This document shows positions 62,657 to 64,000 of a DNA stretch of 64,000 nucleotides, one piece after another. Source of the DNA: Lysinibacillus irui (lineage in GTDB: Bacteria > Bacillota > Bacilli > Bacillales_A > Planococcaceae). The number at the start of each line of letters is the position of its first letter. Within the stretch, counting starts at the first letter, position 1. The notes below the pieces were generated by a model. That model was not told the DNA's origin. It saw only the letters and a list, made by a program, of their open reading frames with translations, and did not search any database. The translations under genes and the position numbers were made by a program. The stretch lies in NCBI RefSeq assembly GCF_028877475.1, contig NZ_CP113527.1:117501-181500 (forward strand), in the 5' to 3' direction.

Positions 62657-64000
62657 ATGCTGTTGGACTGTGATGAGCAATTATTCAAGGCTTATAAACA
62701 AAGAAGTGAAGAGGGTGCTGAAAATTTACTAGCAACATGGCTAGAGGCAGAGTCATATCTGCAGGAAGATCCAAAAATACTTGGAACTTCACTCTCACCC
62801 CATTTATTTTTAGTTAATGAAGAAACGGCTAAAAATATTGCCTTTTCCACAGCTCGTAAATATTGGGGTCGTGTATCAACAGAAATGCAAATGTATTTTG
62901 ACAAATATGGTTTAGAAGCAAAATTTGTGAATGAACGGCTCAATGCTTTTTTCTATACGCAAAAAGGAAAAGAAACTTTTTTTGACCAGCTCTTTGCACA
63001 ACATACCATAGATTTAGAACGATTAATTTGGCTAGTTTTTGGGAAAAGAATGCAAATGGAAATGCCAGTTAATGAGCTGCAGACCATAATTTTGTATAAG
63101 TTTCAAGATGATTATTTAGTGCATATGCTGTATAAACAACATGCTTCATTTTGGCATTGGCTATTTATGAAAAAAGTTTATTCACTGTTTATCCACAGAC
63201 CTTTAGAGCAATTCACATTTCTTTATGAAATAATGGGTCTTTTTGAGAATTCTGTGAGAAAAAGTTGTGAACATGTGGATAACTTTGTGAATAACTATAA
63301 AACGATACTGGATAAGTGTATAACTCATGTGGATAAGCATAATGCTAGCTGTTTGGCAAAGAAACAGTTACGTCTTTATCAAATTGTTACACATTATTGT
63401 TTATCAGAGGACGATTATGACAATGTCAAAGCGCTGATAACTTCATTCGAAGTAGAGTGGCGCTACTCCATGTACGCACTTACAGAGAAGGAAAAAGTGT
63501 TAATTGCCTATATTTTATTTCATATAGCTAATAGAGAACATCAGAGTGATAAAGTTATACATTATGGCGAGTATTTATTGGAGGACGAACGATTAAATAA
63601 TTATGCTATCGAAATTTTACTAGAATACAAGGATCTTTTACCAAATCGTAAACCCACACCACCTGCCATTATTAAAAACTATCAGCTTAATTATTTAGAG
63701 AATTTATATGCTATACTACTCGATCATTATGTAAAAATGGCGTTTTATGAGGATGGATTACTTTTATTAAAGGAGCACGTACTAGCGTCTAATAAAAAAA
63801 TTAATGCTTCATTAGTACAAAAAAACTTTAGTAGTGAACAACTGATCGCTATTGAGGCATACGTTCAACAGGACATTGCACTACATGTGAATAACTCATT
63901 ACAGCATATTGGCTTATCCGTGGAAGAATGGCGACGTAATTATCGACAACCTGAAGTGCCATACCATGTTGTAGCGCAAAGTGCCTCCTTGCATATGTTA
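62657..64000 (+). CDS. Large protein of unknown function, incomplete (runs off the window)
   Basis: An open frame of 448 codons with no stop before the window end. The ATG follows GGGAGG by 10 bases; an in-frame ATG at 62639 lies before that site. The product begins MLLDCDEQLFKAYKQRSEEG. It is rich in aromatic and helical residues, with TPR-like helix pairs suggested in the later part (ALTEKEKVLIAYILFHIANR, VIHYGEYLLEDERLNNYAIE). No family is recognised. The coding DNA at 63178-63336 carries a dense DnaA-box cluster. Confidence 0.75.
   Translation, partial: MLLDCDEQLFKAYKQRSEEGAENLLATWLEAESYLQEDPKILGTSLSPHLFLVNEETAKNIAFSTARKYWGRVSTEMQMYFDKYGLEAKFVNERLNAFFYTQKGKETFFDQLFAQHTIDLERLIWLVFGKRMQMEMPVNELQTIILYKFQDDYLVHMLYKQHASFWHWLFMKKVYSLFIHRPLEQFTFLYEIMGLFENSVRKSCEHVDNFVNNYKTILDKCITHVDKHNASCLAKKQLRLYQIVTHYCLSEDDYDNVKALITSFEVEWRYSMYALTEKEKVLIAYILFHIANREHQSDKVIHYGEYLLEDERLNNYAIEILLEYKDLLPNRKPTPPAIIKNYQLNYLENLYAILLDHYVKMAFYEDGLLLLKEHVLASNKKINASLVQKNFSSEQLIAIEAYVQQDIALHVNNSLQHIGLSVEEWRRNYRQPEVPYHVVAQSASLHML
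63178..63336. promoter_or_regulatory. DnaA-box cluster inside a coding region
   Basis: Perfect TTATNCACA boxes lie at 63189-63197 (plus), 63274-63282, 63286-63294 and 63328-63336 (minus). One-mismatch boxes lie at 63178-63186 (plus) and 63315-63323 (minus). Neighbouring boxes are 11 to 13 bp apart, as in DnaA-binding arrays. Another perfect box is at 63886-63894. No dnaA or dnaN gene is near, so this is not a standard oriC. Confidence 0.6.

Noticed and set aside
63178-63336. Chromosome origin (oriC)
   Set aside because: The DnaA boxes are convincing, but there is no dnaA-dnaN context, no clear AT-rich unwinding tract with the usual layout, and the region is inside an intact reading frame. 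A titration or regulatory cluster is more likely.

Overview
The window is a chromosomal stretch of an AT-rich Gram-positive bacterium of the Bacillaceae/Planococcaceae. It most resembles Lysinibacillus: Bacillus-type 23S and 5S rRNA, strong GGAGG ribosome sites, several TTG and GTG starts, sigma-A promoters and many intrinsic terminators, and a full Mrp antiporter operon, a glyoxylate shunt and a YxlEFG-like ABC operon. The genus is inferred from recognition, not from a database search. No prophage, insertion sequence, CRISPR array or tRNA was seen.

Layout. 1-3441: 3' part of an rRNA operon (spacer, 23S, spacer, 5S, terminator). 3448-7558: a LytTR regulator divergent from the glyoxylate genes aceA-aceB, whose 3' region holds a possible structured RNA. 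7564-16262: O-methyltransferase, LysR, a YtrA-type GntR with a DUF1648 membrane protein, a two-component system with a small heme-oxidase-like membrane protein, a glycosyltransferase-like protein without its DXD metal motif, a CstR-type persulfide sensor and a secreted transglutaminase-like protein. 16291-22770 (minus): an importer operon (lipoprotein, ATPase, fused permease) with an argininosuccinate-lyase-like enzyme and a BadF-type kinase, the best candidate for an undescribed catabolic or metallophore pathway. 22968-33133: DMT exporter and acetyltransferase, PfkB kinase and phosphatase, the YxlEFG-like ABC operon, a MerR/GAP pair, a HEPN-like/CBS protein, DUF421, an MFS exporter and a Usp-like protein.

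33701-39467: complete mrpABCDEFG Na+/H+ antiporter operon. 39788-42132: ArtPQR-like arginine importer with a sigma-A promoter and a near-consensus ARG box. 42432-49157: metallophosphoesterase, then (minus) a twin-arginine translocase beside its likely substrate, a two-subunit gluconate-type dehydrogenase, then a chemoreceptor. 49194-53969: AlaX editing protein, small acidic protein, VanZ-RDD membrane protein, CoA-disulfide reductase and glutathione-peroxidase-like protein. 54182-59335: a Bce/Yxd-type peptide-sensing ABC transporter with YxeA facing its likely two-component system. 59536-64000: PH-domain protein, acetamidase/formamidase, HPP membrane protein and an unfinished large gene that contains a dense cluster of DnaA boxes.

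Links across the window. The inverted repeat TTGTTATA-N7-TATAACAA occurs in front of the GntR gene (9281) and again in front of the YxlEFG-like operon (26095), with a variant beside it (26070). This suggests one GntR regulon about 17 kb apart. Several regulator-target pairs can be proposed from promoter repeats: LytTR/aceAB, the two two-component systems, MerR/GAP and AhrC/art. Persulfide and thiol genes (CstR, CoA-disulfide reductase, Gpx) are present but not adjacent.
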